Assembly (NCBI RefSeq): GCF_013046825.1
Contig: NZ_CP053187.1
Location: 1-64,000, forward strand
Source of the DNA: Turicibacter sanguinis
GTDB lineage: Bacteria > Bacillota_I > Bacilli_A > MOL361 > Turicibacteraceae
Direction: 5' to 3'
DNA: 64,000 nucleotides
Shown here: piece after piece, positions 8,457 to 17,267 of the stretch
Numbering within the stretch: position 1 is the first letter of the stretch
Layout of the letters: every line of letters begins with the position of its first letter
Made by a program: the position numbers and the translations under genes
Notes under the pieces: generated by a model
What the model saw: only the letters and a program-made list of their open reading frames with translations
What the model was told of the DNA's origin: nothing
Databases searched by the model: none

Positions 8457-9782
8457 CTAAATATTTTTTGATTTCGTGTTGAATAAAATCATGTCATCGA
8501 CTTGTTTTTCCGTGAGGTCATAATATCGCCACATGATAATAATAGCAATAACGGCGCCGAAAATAGGATATAAAACATACATGTTCCAAATACCATTTAA
8601 AGTCTGTGGGGTTTGTATCACACCAGCTTCATATCCCACACGCTCTAATACAAATCCACTAATCGCCCCAGCAACAGCAGCCGATAACTTAGCTGTAAAA
8701 GTTTGTAAAGAAAAACTAATGCCTTCTGCTCGTTCATTTGTTGTATACGTTCCATACTCAATACAATCTACGGTAAATAATCCAATCATAAAAGTTGGGA
8801 CTTGTGCAATTCCTTTTATTGTCGTAAAAAGGTGAACCCATACAATGTTTGAATAGCCAATCAAATAAAAAACCAATGAAGAGAGAATAGCAACGATAAA
8901 TGCCATAATAAAAATTTTCTTTTTACCGTATCGTTTAATCAGTGGAGGTAAAACAAAGGGAACCAATAACATAGGGATCATGTTCGCAATGGTTAAAGTT
9001 GAAATATAAGATTCATTTCCTAAATTATAAATTGCAAAATAATTAATCGAGACTGTTGAGGTATTCGTTAAACTCGCCATAATAATAGCACCATAGAAAA
9101 TGAGTAAATATTTATTATTCAAGACAAAGCTAAAGATTTTCTTAAGACTTAACACCTCTTTTTGCTGATAAACATAACGTTCTCTCCCTAGATATCTTAA
9201 AGGTAACATAGACAGGAGGGCGAGAGTGGCTAATAATAAAACAGTTCCAGTCCAAGCGATTTTAGAGAGGAGGGTCATAAAAAATAACGAGATAATGACG
9301 GATCCTAATCCTGCTCCAATACGACCTATGGAAATAAGGGTCACACGTTCATTTGAATTATGAGTCATGACTGTTGCTAATGCAAAAATGGGAACGTCAC
9401 TAATGGTATAAATAATGCCCCAAATAAGATACGTGATATAAGCATAAATCAAACTATTGATCCCACCACCTCCTACTTTAATAAAAAGGATAACAGTGGT
9501 TAAAGGCATTAAAAAAATCACTAATTTAATCCATGGGATAAATTTTCCACCCTCTAAATTAGTTTTATCTACTATAATTCCCATAATGGGATCATTGACC
9601 GCATCAAAAATTCTAGCAATTAAAAACATCGTTCCAACGGCCCCCGCCGTAATCCCAACCACATCGGTATAAAATAGCATTAAAAACTGATAAACTAAAA
9701 AATAAATCAGATTTTGTCCCATAAAATAGCCGCCATATGCTAATCGCTCTAACCGATTTGTCACAAATTGTTCTCTAGCCAT
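8457..9782 (-). CDS. MFS transporter, glycoside-pentoside-hexuronide (GPH) type
   Basis: A 441-aa polytopic protein with about 12 membrane helices. The early motif ARIFDAVNDPIMGIIVDKT (near 50-70) is characteristic of the GPH sugar:cation symporter family, as is LAYGGYFMGQNLIYFL at the N-terminus. Its substrate cannot be told; no sugar-catabolic gene is adjacent. The downstream methyltransferase starts five nt after its stop. About 170 bp of noncoding DNA upstream probably carries its promoter. Confidence 0.78.
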   Translation of the reverse strand: MAREQFVTNRLERLAYGGYFMGQNLIYFLVYQFLMLFYTDVVGITAGAVGTMFLIARIFDAVNDPIMGIIVDKTNLEGGKFIPWIKLVIFLMPLTTVILFIKVGGGGINSLIYAYITYLIWGIIYTISDVPIFALATVMTHNSNERVTLISIGRIGAGLGSVIISLFFMTLLSKIAWTGTVLLLATLALLSMLPLRYLGRERYVYQQKEVLSLKKIFSFVLNNKYLLIFYGAIIMASLTNTSTVSINYFAIYNLGNESYISTLTIANMIPMLLVPFVLPPLIKRYGKKKIFIMAFIVAILSSLVFYLIGYSNIVWVHLFTTIKGIAQVPTFMIGLFTVDCIEYGTYTTNERAEGISFSLQTFTAKLSAAVAGAISGFVLERVGYEAGVIQTPQTLNGIWNMYVLYPIFGAVIAIIIMWRYYDLTEKQVDDMILFNTKSKNI

Positions 9783-9954
9783 GCATCATCCTCCATTATA
9801 AATTAAACCCAAAATAACAATGATGAAGTGATATCATACAAGCTCACTAACTATCTATTTATTTTGACAGATTCCCTTAATAAGTTCAAGTATTCGATTC
9901 AATATTAACGTGTCCATTTTGAAGTTAGACATTCGTCTTCACCTATCAAAATAA

Positions 9955-10003
9955 AAAAGTTTTAGCCCTCTTTTATCTTAACAAAAGGAGGGCTAAAACT
10001 TTT
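9955..10003 (-). terminator. Strong terminator after ssb
   Basis: Perfect 16-bp inverted repeat (9955-9970 with 9988-10003) with T-rich sequence following on the minus strand. The remaining 170 bp to the MFS gene holds nothing else that I can identify. Confidence 0.9.
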
Positions 10004-10009
10004 CTCTTA

Positions 10010-10399
10010 TTAAAGAAGCACTTCAATGAGATCCTGATCTTCAGTCGACAATTCTTTTAATTCTTGACGTTCTATTGGTTTAGTTTGAATAAACGAAACT
10101 TTTTCTGCAACGACTTCAACAACTCTCAATGATTTATAATTAGGCACCTCATACGTTTTATGAACTAATCTTGCTTTCACCCCAATGATGGCTCCTTTTC
10201 CACAGTATTCAACTACACTTTTAGCAATTCCCTCCCATAGGGTTATATTGATAAAATCTGTTTCATACTCACCACTCAAAGCATTTTTAAAAGAACGAGT
10301 GACAGCTAGTGTAATCGTTGAGACTTTCTTTCCATCAATTGTTTGTGATAACTCAGGTTGACGGACCACACGTCCGACTAATACAACATTGTTTAACAT
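10010..10399 (-). CDS. ssb: Single-stranded DNA-binding protein, short form
   Basis: A 129-aa OB-fold protein (MLNNVVLVGRVVRQPELSQTIDGKKVSTITLAVTRSF) of the SSB family. The OB domain fills residues 1-105. The C-terminus is short (ELKELSTEDQDLIEVLL): acidic, but without the usual DDDIPF-like tip that recruits repair proteins. This recalls short SsbB/YwpH-type paralogs used in competence, so this is probably an accessory SSB. GGAGTG precedes the ATG. It is transcribed alone. Confidence 0.85.
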   Translation of the reverse strand: MLNNVVLVGRVVRQPELSQTIDGKKVSTITLAVTRSFKNALSGEYETDFINITLWEGIAKSVVEYCGKGAIIGVKARLVHKTYEVPNYKSLRVVEVVAEKVSFIQTKPIERQELKELSTEDQDLIEVLL

Positions 10400-10562
10400 A
10401 ATTTTTCACTCCAAAGTTTTAAAATTGTGCGCACTAATTTAATATACGATGACTTTTCTTCTTTTCCTTTTTTTATTTTTTTTAATTTTTAAAAATCAGA
10501 AAACGTATTCACCTTTTTTTAGACATAAGAACACAAAATGAACACAAAATTTTGTCGAATTT

Positions 10563-10571
10563 TGATATAAT
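10563..10571 (+). promoter_or_regulatory. Extended -10 promoter for the candidate sRNA
   Basis: TGATATAAT is a perfect extended -10 element on the plus strand; no good -35 is seen. Predicted start is about 10578, just before the first stem-loop. Confidence 0.55.
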
Positions 10572-10577
10572 TTTTTT

Positions 10578-10785
10578 TGTATTCATGAACATCCCCCCCC
10601 GTTCATGTAATACATTCCTTTCATTATTGTTTTTCATTCCATTTTTAATTTTTTACATCCCCTCATCAAACAAACGTATTGGGTTTTTGACTTAGCTAAC
10701 TTTTTTATGCTAAGTACCAATGCAACCTTATACTATTCCCCTCTCAAGGAGAACTGGTGCCCCCCACCAGTTCTCCTTTTTTTAT
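10578..10785 (+). ncRNA. Candidate trans-acting sRNA with C-rich loops
   Basis: This gene-free plus-strand stretch has a promoter, three stem-loops and a terminator. Stem-loop 1 (10584-10590 with 10601-10607) presents a loop ending in eight C. Stem-loop 2 stacks two helices, 10676-10682 with 10717-10723 and 10690-10696 with 10709-10715. Stem-loop 3 is a perfect 14-bp terminator stem with a CCCCC loop and U-tract. Two more TCCCC motifs lie in unpaired linkers near 10658 and 10737. C-rich loops that bind Shine-Dalgarno sequences are known from Gram-positive sRNAs such as the staphylococcal Rsa RNAs. Function here is inference. No ORF with a ribosome binding site is evident. This fills most of the 430-bp gap between ssb and ymfH. 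Confidence 0.6.
10746..10785 (+). terminator. Plus-strand terminator of the candidate sRNA
   Basis: Perfect 14-bp stem (10746-10759 with 10765-10778), loop of five C, then seven T interrupted only after 10783. The T-tract exists only on the plus strand, although no plus-strand protein gene lies upstream. Confidence 0.85.
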
Positions 10786-10795
10786 CTTATAAAAT

Positions 10796-10829
10796 AAAAA
10801 GAAACAGGAATTTCATCCTGTTTCTTTTT
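10796..10829 (-). terminator. Terminator after ymfH
   Basis: Perfect 14-bp inverted repeat (10796-10809 with 10816-10829), T-rich on the minus strand after the stem. Confidence 0.85.
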
Positions 10830-10832
10830 ATT

Positions 10833-12119
10833 TTATTTTTTAGGAAGTAACTTAAACGTACTAAAACGATCGGCTACAAAATAATCTTTTGCTACCTGTT
10901 GTAAATCCTCAATCGTTAATTTTTCTAAAATATCTAGAATCGTAAATAAATGAACACCATTAAAAGCATATTGTGTGAATTGGTTCGCAATAAATTCCAC
11001 AGAATTTAAAGCGCTTAAAAAGCGGCCTACTTTTTTATTTTTGATCCGATTAAATTCATCTTCATTAAATGCCATGGTTGAAATACTCTCTAATTTTTCT
11101 CTTAAACTCGATGCTAATTCATCGGGATATCGAGTGTCTCCTCCAACAATAGAAAAACCAAAGGCCGATTCAAAGTTTGTTTCATAAGAGAATGTATCAT
11201 TAATATAACCCTTGTCTAACATTTCTTCATAATAAGCAGAACTACTACCAAATATCAAATCAAAAATAATATCAACAGCTATTTCATTCTTTAATAAAAC
11301 TTCACCTTGACGATCTTTTGTCACATCTTTAATTCCTAAAAAGACTTTTGGAGTCGTGACTTCCATTTCTAGGACACTTTCTTTTGTCACAGCATAATCA
11401 GGCTCTTCTGGATATTGGCGTGGAATCTCATCTGCTTTCACATATTCTTTAGCAGCTTGATTTTGACGCACTAACGTCATGATTTCTTCTGGATTAAAAT
11501 CACCAATAACAAAGAGTAACATGTTCGAAGGATGATAAAAGGTATGATAACATTCATATAATAAATCCGCTGTAATCGGTTGGATAGAATCAACGGTTCC
11601 GGCGATATCAATCTTTACTGGGTGATCTTTGAATAGATTATTAATGATTCCATAATAAGCTCTAAAATCAGGGTTATCGTCATACATTTTTATTTCTTGT
11701 GCAATAATGCCTTTTTCTTTTTCAACCGTTTCTTCTGTAAAATAAGGAGTTTGAACAAAGTCAATTAATGTCGTTAAATTCTCTGATAATTCACTTGTAC
11801 AAGAAAATAAATAACACGTTCTCGTAAATGAAGTAAAAGCATTTGACGAGGCACTATGTGCAGAGAATTTTTAAAAAACATCATAGTCTTGTTTTTCAAA
11901 TAATTTATGTTCGAGGAAATGAGCAATTCCATCTGGAACACGTTTCATTTCTGATTGCCCAATCGGAACAAACTCATTATCAATTGAACCATATTTCGTA
12001 GTAAAGGTTGCAAAAGATTTATTAAAGCCTGGTTTGGGTAATAAATAAACTTTTAACCCATTTTCTAATTCTTCAAAATATAACTTTTCTTGTAATTGAG
12101 GGAACTCTTTAAATTCCAT
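10833..12119 (-). pseudogene. ymfH: M16 peptidase YmfH homolog with one in-frame nonsense codon
   Basis: Read straight through, this is one 428-codon frame, the normal length of the YmfH/insulinase-like family. Codon 83 is TAA (11871-11873), where the context DVF-stop-KFSAHSASSNAF aligns with family members having Gln or similar. A single C-to-T change from CAA would explain it. Everything after the stop stays in frame and looks intact, including the EKEKGIIAQEI metal-ligand region. The catalytic HFLEH motif is His67-Glu70-His71, before the stop. The start ATG overlaps the ymfF stop (TAATG). In Bacillus the ymfF/ymfH pair has been linked to EF-P modification. It may be a recent pseudogene, a strain mutation or a sequencing error. 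Confidence 0.85.
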
Positions 12120-13393
12120 TATTCTGTCACCTCTTTCCCAGTTAAGAAGAAGATGGCATCTTCTTCGATTTTACTTGCAACACGTTTGATATCTTCCACA
12201 GTAACAGCATTCACTTGATCAATCCACTCTTCAACGGTTAAAGGTTGGTCTAAAAGAGCATTTAAATTTTCGTGAGCCATCATCCCTGACGCTTGATCTA
12301 AAGATTCTAACTTAGAGTTAATTAATGATTTTTTAGCTAAATCCATTTCTTTATCTGTAAAATTACCATCAACCATATCCTTTAATTGTTGGCCGATAAT
12401 CTCTAATGCTTTTTGATAATTTTGTGCTTCAATTCCTGAATAAACATACATTAAACCTTTATAGTTATCTAAACGAGAGGCACAGTAGTAACATAAAGAA
12501 GCTTTTTCTCGTACATTCATAAATAATTTTGAATGAGCATATCCTCCAAACATCCCATTAAACACTAATAATGGTAGATAGTCATCTTCTCCAATTCGGG
12601 TATGAGTTCGATAACCAATATTTAGTTTTCCTTGAGAGATATCTTGCTCTTCTTTCACCACTTCAATCTTTTTAATTTCTTTATCTTCGTGGTCAATTAT
12701 TTGAGCATTTGTTGACTGAACATTGAATTGTAAATGTTGTTTAAAAGATTCATACACGGCTTGATGATCAATATCACCGACAACCATAATCGTTATTTGA
12801 TCTTCTGTCAGCATTTTTTGATAAGTTTCTACTAAATCTTTTGCGTTAATTTTTTCTAAATCCTCGACATACCCGATAGAGGTAATGCTAAAACTTTCAT
12901 CCTTACACATAATTTCAACGAGTTTTTGAAGGGAATAAGAAACTTTATCATCATAAATCGATTCAATATATTCCTTTAATAAACGTTTTTCAACTTCTAC
13001 CACTTGATCTTTAAAGGCTCCGTCAACAAAACAAGGATGTAAAATGACCTCTTTTAATAAATCAATTCCTTGTTCGAGCAAATCTTCTGAATGACTTAAA
13101 AATTTTTCATTTGCTAATGAAAGGTAAAACTTAATATTATGTGTTTTTCCACGTTTTTCAACTGTCGCTGATAAAGAACCACCATATAAGGTTTCTAAAT
13201 ACGTATTTAATTCCTTTTTTGAAGGATATTTTTTCGTTGCAGAACGCATTACATATGGAAGTAACGAACGCTTCGTTACACTATCACGTTCAATCTCCGA
13301 TTGAAACGAAACTGAAATAAGATTCGTTTTAAATTTATCACTTTTTATCGTTGTTAACTTATATCCTAAGTCATCAAATTGACGAACTTCCAT
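12119..13393 (-). CDS. ymfF: M16 peptidase-like protein YmfF (non-catalytic partner)
   Basis: A 424-aa two-domain M16-fold protein. At the position of the zinc motif it reads LLPYVMRSAT and has no HxxEH, so it should be the non-catalytic partner, as in YmfF. The C-terminal half keeps the M16 fold (LLVFNGMFGGYAHSKLFMNVREKASLCYY). The YmfF/YmfH pair is annotated in other Bacillota as associated with EF-P aminopentanol modification; the biochemical role is not clear from sequence. Its partner gene overlaps by one base and is interrupted, so this protein may now lack a working partner. Confidence 0.85.
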   Translation of the reverse strand: MEVRQFDDLGYKLTTIKSDKFKTNLISVSFQSEIERDSVTKRSLLPYVMRSATKKYPSKKELNTYLETLYGGSLSATVEKRGKTHNIKFYLSLANEKFLSHSEDLLEQGIDLLKEVILHPCFVDGAFKDQVVEVEKRLLKEYIESIYDDKVSYSLQKLVEIMCKDESFSITSIGYVEDLEKINAKDLVETYQKMLTEDQITIMVVGDIDHQAVYESFKQHLQFNVQSTNAQIIDHEDKEIKKIEVVKEEQDISQGKLNIGYRTHTRIGEDDYLPLLVFNGMFGGYAHSKLFMNVREKASLCYYCASRLDNYKGLMYVYSGIEAQNYQKALEIIGQQLKDMVDGNFTDKEMDLAKKSLINSKLESLDQASGMMAHENLNALLDQPLTVEEWIDQVNAVTVEDIKRVASKIEEDAIFFLTGKEVTE

Positions 13394-13543
13394 AAATTCA
13401 CCACCTCTAATTTATTAAATTAAGAATTACCTTAATTTCTTGCACATTAATTATAGGGTATTTTGAACATTAAATCAAAAAAATTCCATTTATTTTTATT
13501 AACGGTCTAAATCCCTATTAACAGTTTATTCAATAATCATCAT

Positions 13544-14272
13544 TTAATCCGTGAAATGTTGTGTCACATAATAAGTCCTAATCCCCTCTTCATCTACAAC
13601 ATAAACCCCTACTCCAATTTGATGAAATTCATCATTCACCATATTAGCATAATGATTAGGAGAAGATTTCCATGCATCAAAAATAACTTGTGCTGTTGTT
13701 AATGGACTTTGAGAACGATAAATATTTTCACCACTAATATGCACTGCTATTTGAAATTGCTCTTGAAGCTGTGAAAAAGTTAGATGGCCATTATGATCAA
13801 AATATTGATACTCATACATATCTTTTGATTTGGCTCTTGCTGTGTCGGTTAACTCCTTACTTTTACTCAATGATTCAATTCCTAAACTTACACGCGTATC
13901 ATTGACTAAGTCAATAATCTGTTGTTCCATACTTTCAACGAATTCCCCTGAAGCTGGTCTGACATGGCTACTCTCCTCTTCTGAAGTAGAAAGAGGACTC
14001 TCATTTTTGGGTGACTCATTCCCTGTCTGCTGATTTTCACTATCTGTCTTTTCAACGGATTCATCTATTGAGGGCTTAGGAACCTCAGCTTCTTTAGGCG
14101 GTGCTACATCTTGATGAACTTCATTAAATTTTGGAATATCCTCTTTTTTTACTAACGTAATTGAAATGTCTTTAGGTAATAATAAGGCGACCGCCTCCTG
14201 CTGACATTGACATCCTGCCATCAAACAAAGTAAACCAATGATGAATAAAAATAGTTTTTTATTTTTAATCAA
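13544..14272 (-). CDS. CAP-domain (SCP/PR1) lipoprotein, YkwD-like
   Basis: The N-terminus has a short basic stretch, a hydrophobic helix and a lipobox LMAGC (Cys21), so it is probably a lipid-anchored surface protein. An acidic, Ser/Pro/Glu-rich linker runs from about 50 to 112. The CAP domain fills about 118-242, with FDHNG, GENIY and AWKSSPNH motifs that carry the family His/Glu residues. CAP proteins of sporulating Bacillota resemble YkwD; the activity is unknown. TTG at 14272 sits eight bases after AGGAAGTGA; a GTG at 14281 overlaps that site and is less likely. Confidence 0.82.
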   Translation of the reverse strand: MIKNKKLFLFIIGLLCLMAGCQCQQEAVALLLPKDISITLVKKEDIPKFNEVHQDVAPPKEAEVPKPSIDESVEKTDSENQQTGNESPKNESPLSTSEEESSHVRPASGEFVESMEQQIIDLVNDTRVSLGIESLSKSKELTDTARAKSKDMYEYQYFDHNGHLTFSQLQEQFQIAVHISGENIYRSQSPLTTAQVIFDAWKSSPNHYANMVNDEFHQIGVGVYVVDEEGIRTYYVTQHFTD

Positions 14273-14355
14273 CCCCGTCACTTCCTTTTTTTATCCATTA
14301 TTACTTATTTAATATCAGTTAGAAAACTTATTTTATACCTCTTTTTATTAAAATA

Positions 14356-14390
14356 AAAAGAACAATCCTATTCTTTCGGATTGTTCTTTT
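14356..14390 (-). terminator. Terminator after deoD
   Basis: Perfect 13-bp stem (14356-14368 with 14378-14390) followed by a T-rich run on the minus strand. Confidence 0.88.
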
Positions 14391-14396
14391 ACTTAA

Positions 14397-15116
14397 TTAC
14401 GCTAATTCTAACGCAATTTCCATCATTTTTGTAAATGTATTTTGACGTTCTTCAGCCGTTGTTACTTCATGAGTTACTAATGAGTCAGACACCGTTAAAA
14501 TACATAATGCATTCACGCCTGCGTAAGCTGCATTCATATATAAAGCGGCTGCTTCCATTTCAACACCCATAACTCCCATTTTAGCCCATTTTTTCCATGA
14601 ATCTGCGTCTGCATCATAGAAAATATCAGAAGATAAAATATTTCCGACTTTAACATCAATTTCTTTTTCAGCTGCTACTTTGACCGCTTTACTTAATAAT
14701 TCATAAGAAGCGATTGGAGCATAAGTCCCTGGTAAATTATATTGAGATGCATAGTTAGAATTTGTACAAGCACCCATTCCGATAATGACATCACGGATTT
14801 TTACATCTTCTTGAAGAGAACCACAAGAACCGATACGAATTAAATTTTTCACGCCGTAAAAATGAATTAATTCGTAAGAGTAAATCCCAATAGATGGGAT
14901 TCCCATTCCTGATCCCATAACTGAGATTTTTTTCCCTTTATAAGTTCCAGTATATCCAAACATATTACGAACTGTATTAAATTGCACAACATCTTCTAAG
15001 AAATTGTCTGCAATATATTTTGCACGTAATGGATCTCCTGGTAATAAGACTGTTTCTGCGATAATTCCTTGTTCTGTACAACCAATGTGTGGTGTTGGAA
15101 TTGCCATTTTATTCAC
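14397..15116 (-). CDS. deoD: Purine-nucleoside phosphorylase, DeoD type
   Basis: A 239-aa hexameric-type phosphorylase (trimeric/hexameric NP-I family) that splits purine (deoxy)nucleosides. Phosphate-binding residues appear in [13 protein letters not shown] and [21 protein letters not shown] carries the nucleoside-binding Glu, and [11 protein letters not shown] carries the catalytic Asp region. Length is typical. It lies 13 nt after deoC in the same operon, matching a nucleoside salvage role: deoD releases the deoxyribose-1-phosphate that ends at DeoC. Confidence 0.96.
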   Translation of the reverse strand: MNKMAIPTPHIGCTEQGIIAETVLLPGDPLRAKYIADNFLEDVVQFNTVRNMFGYTGTYKGKKISVMGSGMGIPSIGIYSYELIHFYGVKNLIRIGSCGSLQEDVKIRDVIIGMGACTNSNYASQYNLPGTYAPIASYELLSKAVKVAAEKEIDVKVGNILSSDIFYDADADSWKKWAKMGVMGVEMEAAALYMNAAYAGVNALCILTVSDSLVTHEVTTAEERQNTFTKMMEIALELA

Positions 15117-15129
15117 TCCTCTTAAATCA

Positions 15130-15792
15130 CTAATATGCTGTTGTATTTTCTTTTCCTTGAACTAATGAAACACCACCAGATGTTCCAATACGGTTTGCTC
15201 CGGCTTCAACCATCACTTTCATATCCTCAGCGGTACGGACACCTCCTGAAGCTTTAACCCCAACTGATTCTCCTACTGTTTGACGCATTAAAGCAACGTC
15301 AGCTGCTGTGGCTCCACCTGTTGAGAATCCAGTTGATGTTTTAACAAAATGAGCTCCTGCTTTAACAGCCATTTCACAAGCTTTTACTTTTTCTTCATCT
15401 GTTAATAAGCATGTTTCGATAATAACTTTTACTAAGACACCGTTTGCAGCCTCTACAACCGCCTTAATATCTTCATACACTAATTCCCAATTTTGATCTT
15501 TTGCAGCCCCTACATTGATAACCATATCAATTTCAGATGCCCCGTTTTCAATTGCTAATTTTGTTTCGTATGCTTTTACTTCTTTGAATGTTGCTCCTAA
15601 TGGAAATCCAATCACTGTACAAACTTTAACGTCTGTTCCTTTTAACTCATTAGCACAAGTTGCGACCCAAGTTGGATTCACACATACTGAAGCAAAATTG
15701 AATTGTTTTGCCTCTTCACATAATGTTAAAATTTGAGCTTTCGTTGTTTCAGGTTTTAAAATCGTGTGATCAATATACTTATTCACTTCCAT
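15130..15792 (-). CDS. deoC: Deoxyribose-phosphate aldolase
   Basis: A 220-aa class I aldolase that cuts 2-deoxyribose-5-phosphate into acetaldehyde and glyceraldehyde-3-phosphate. The Schiff-base lysine is Lys151 in FVKTSTGF, the second lysine is Lys180 in [10 protein letters not shown], and Asp89 lies in EIDMVINVG. It is first in the deoC-deoD operon. The 240 bp upstream is AT-rich and presumably carries the promoter; no operator was recognised. Phosphopentomutase is not in this window. Confidence 0.96.
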   Translation of the reverse strand: MEVNKYIDHTILKPETTKAQILTLCEEAKQFNFASVCVNPTWVATCANELKGTDVKVCTVIGFPLGATFKEVKAYETKLAIENGASEIDMVINVGAAKDQNWELVYEDIKAVVEAANGVLVKVIIETCLLTDEEKVKACEMAVKAGAHFVKTSTGFSTGGATAADVALMRQTVGESVGVKASGGVRTAEDMKVMVEAGANRIGTSGGVSLVQGKENTTAY

Positions 15793-16032
15793 TGAAATCC
15801 TCCTCGAGACAGATTAAATCCTAATGATTTATTTGCCTTTATTAGTATATCTGAAGTTATGAATGTTATATCAGTAATTCATTAGGAACATTCTAAAAAA
15901 TCAGAATTTAAGTGTTTTCAGTGAAGAAATTATCCAGATTCTTCAACTAACTCACCCTCAATTCTACCAAAAAATGACCACTTTTAAAATCTTTTTATTA
16001 GTATTTTGTCGAATTAAGCAGACTTTTTTATC

Positions 16033-17121
16033 TCAATCCAAGTGTTTTTCCTTAATTGAATATAAATAACGTGAAAAAGTCCGGATCATTAAAAAGACAG
16101 GAAGTGCAAAAAATACACCTTGAAAGCCCATAATAGTCGCAGCAACCACCATAATCATCATAATTAATAAAGGATGCATATCAAGGTTGCGACCAATAAT
16201 GAAAGGCTGTAAAAAATTCGCTTCTATACACTGTAAAATGGCTAAAATAATAATTACAATAATCACTTTATTCCAAGAAATTGATAACGCAAAGACGACA
16301 ACCGGAATAGCCCCAATAAATGGCCCAATAAACGGAATAAAGTCCGTTAAGCCAATTAAAACGCCAAATAATAAAGCATAATCAATTCCTGCAATCATCA
16401 ACAGAATGGTTGCAATAATTGACAACGTCACCATAATTAAAAAGACCCCACGAATATATGAACCCAAGGATTCATCTAACAACCCAGCGATTGAGACTGC
16501 ATGATGTCGAAATCGCCTTGGTACAATTTTTAATAACCCGTGCATCATTTTCTCAAAGTCTTTTAAAAAATAAAATAACGCAATTGGAACAATAATGATA
16601 TTAACTAATGAGCCAATAATTGAAAAAATCATATTGAAGGTCCATCCTGTAATTTCACGCATATGAGTCGTCAAGGTGCTCATCCAGCTACTATAATCTC
16701 CTAAAAAATACTGACTGACATTAAGATTAAACTTCTGATCAAAAATCATAATTTGTGTTTGAATAGCCTCTAAATAAGTAGGCAAATTCATGACTAAATC
16801 ATGTAACTCTCTTAAAATTGTTGGCAAAAACCATGAAATGACACCGTATAAACTTCCAAAAATAAAAAGATAAAATAAAAAAACGGATAAAACCCTTGGA
16901 AGCCGAAGTCGATCAATGCAAAGAATGAGAGGATGAATAACATAGGCTAATAAAAAGGCAATTAAAAATGGAAATAAACTCGACCAAATATCTGAAAGAA
17001 TATTTCCCCAAATAGGAGAAGTTTGAACAAATAAAAAAACAATGCTTAATAACATTAAGACCACTAATGTATACATCCCAAATTTTATAATTTTTGCATA
17101 TTTTGAAAAAAATTCTTCCAT
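16033..17121 (-). CDS. AI-2E family transporter (PerM/YtvI-like membrane protein)
   Basis: A 362-aa polytopic protein with about eight helices. The C-terminal half contains GVLIGLTDFIPFIGPFIGAIP, the hallmark of the AI-2 exporter-like/PerM family. Members are variously reported as exporters or Na+/H+ antiporters, so the substrate is unknown. The ATG at 17121 (MEEFFSKYAK) follows GAGGTGAG; an upstream in-frame ATG has no binding site. It is transcribed alone. Confidence 0.82.
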   Translation of the reverse strand: MEEFFSKYAKIIKFGMYTLVVLMLLSIVFLFVQTSPIWGNILSDIWSSLFPFLIAFLLAYVIHPLILCIDRLRLPRVLSVFLFYLFIFGSLYGVISWFLPTILRELHDLVMNLPTYLEAIQTQIMIFDQKFNLNVSQYFLGDYSSWMSTLTTHMREITGWTFNMIFSIIGSLVNIIIVPIALFYFLKDFEKMMHGLLKIVPRRFRHHAVSIAGLLDESLGSYIRGVFLIMVTLSIIATILLMIAGIDYALLFGVLIGLTDFIPFIGPFIGAIPVVVFALSISWNKVIIVIIILAILQCIEANFLQPFIIGRNLDMHPLLIMMIMVVAATIMGFQGVFFALPVFLMIRTFSRYLYSIKEKHLD

Positions 17122-17231
17122 GTCTCTCACCTCGTTAAGTTCAGCTAGTCGTATCATAAAATTATTCTATGTCTTTATATTATAGGTGTCTAAGTTTTGA
17201 TTATGCCTCTCCTTTTTATTTTTAAAAAAAT

Positions 17232-17267
17232 AAAAACAGGCTATAGCTTAAGCTATAACCTGTTTTT
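17232..17267 (-). terminator. Terminator overlapping the RnfD-like gene end
   Basis: 18-bp inverted repeat with one mismatch (17232-17249 with 17250-17267), spanning the stop codon. Confidence 0.8.

Noticed and set aside
10591-10600. Eight-C run as a sequencing artefact
   Set aside because: Possible, but it forms the loop of a stem with matching arms and similar C loops recur nearby, so it is kept as part of the sRNA candidate.
10833-12119. Frameshift in ymfH
   Set aside because: Both parts are in the same frame (432 nt apart, divisible by three) and join through a single TAA, so it is a nonsense codon rather than a frameshift.
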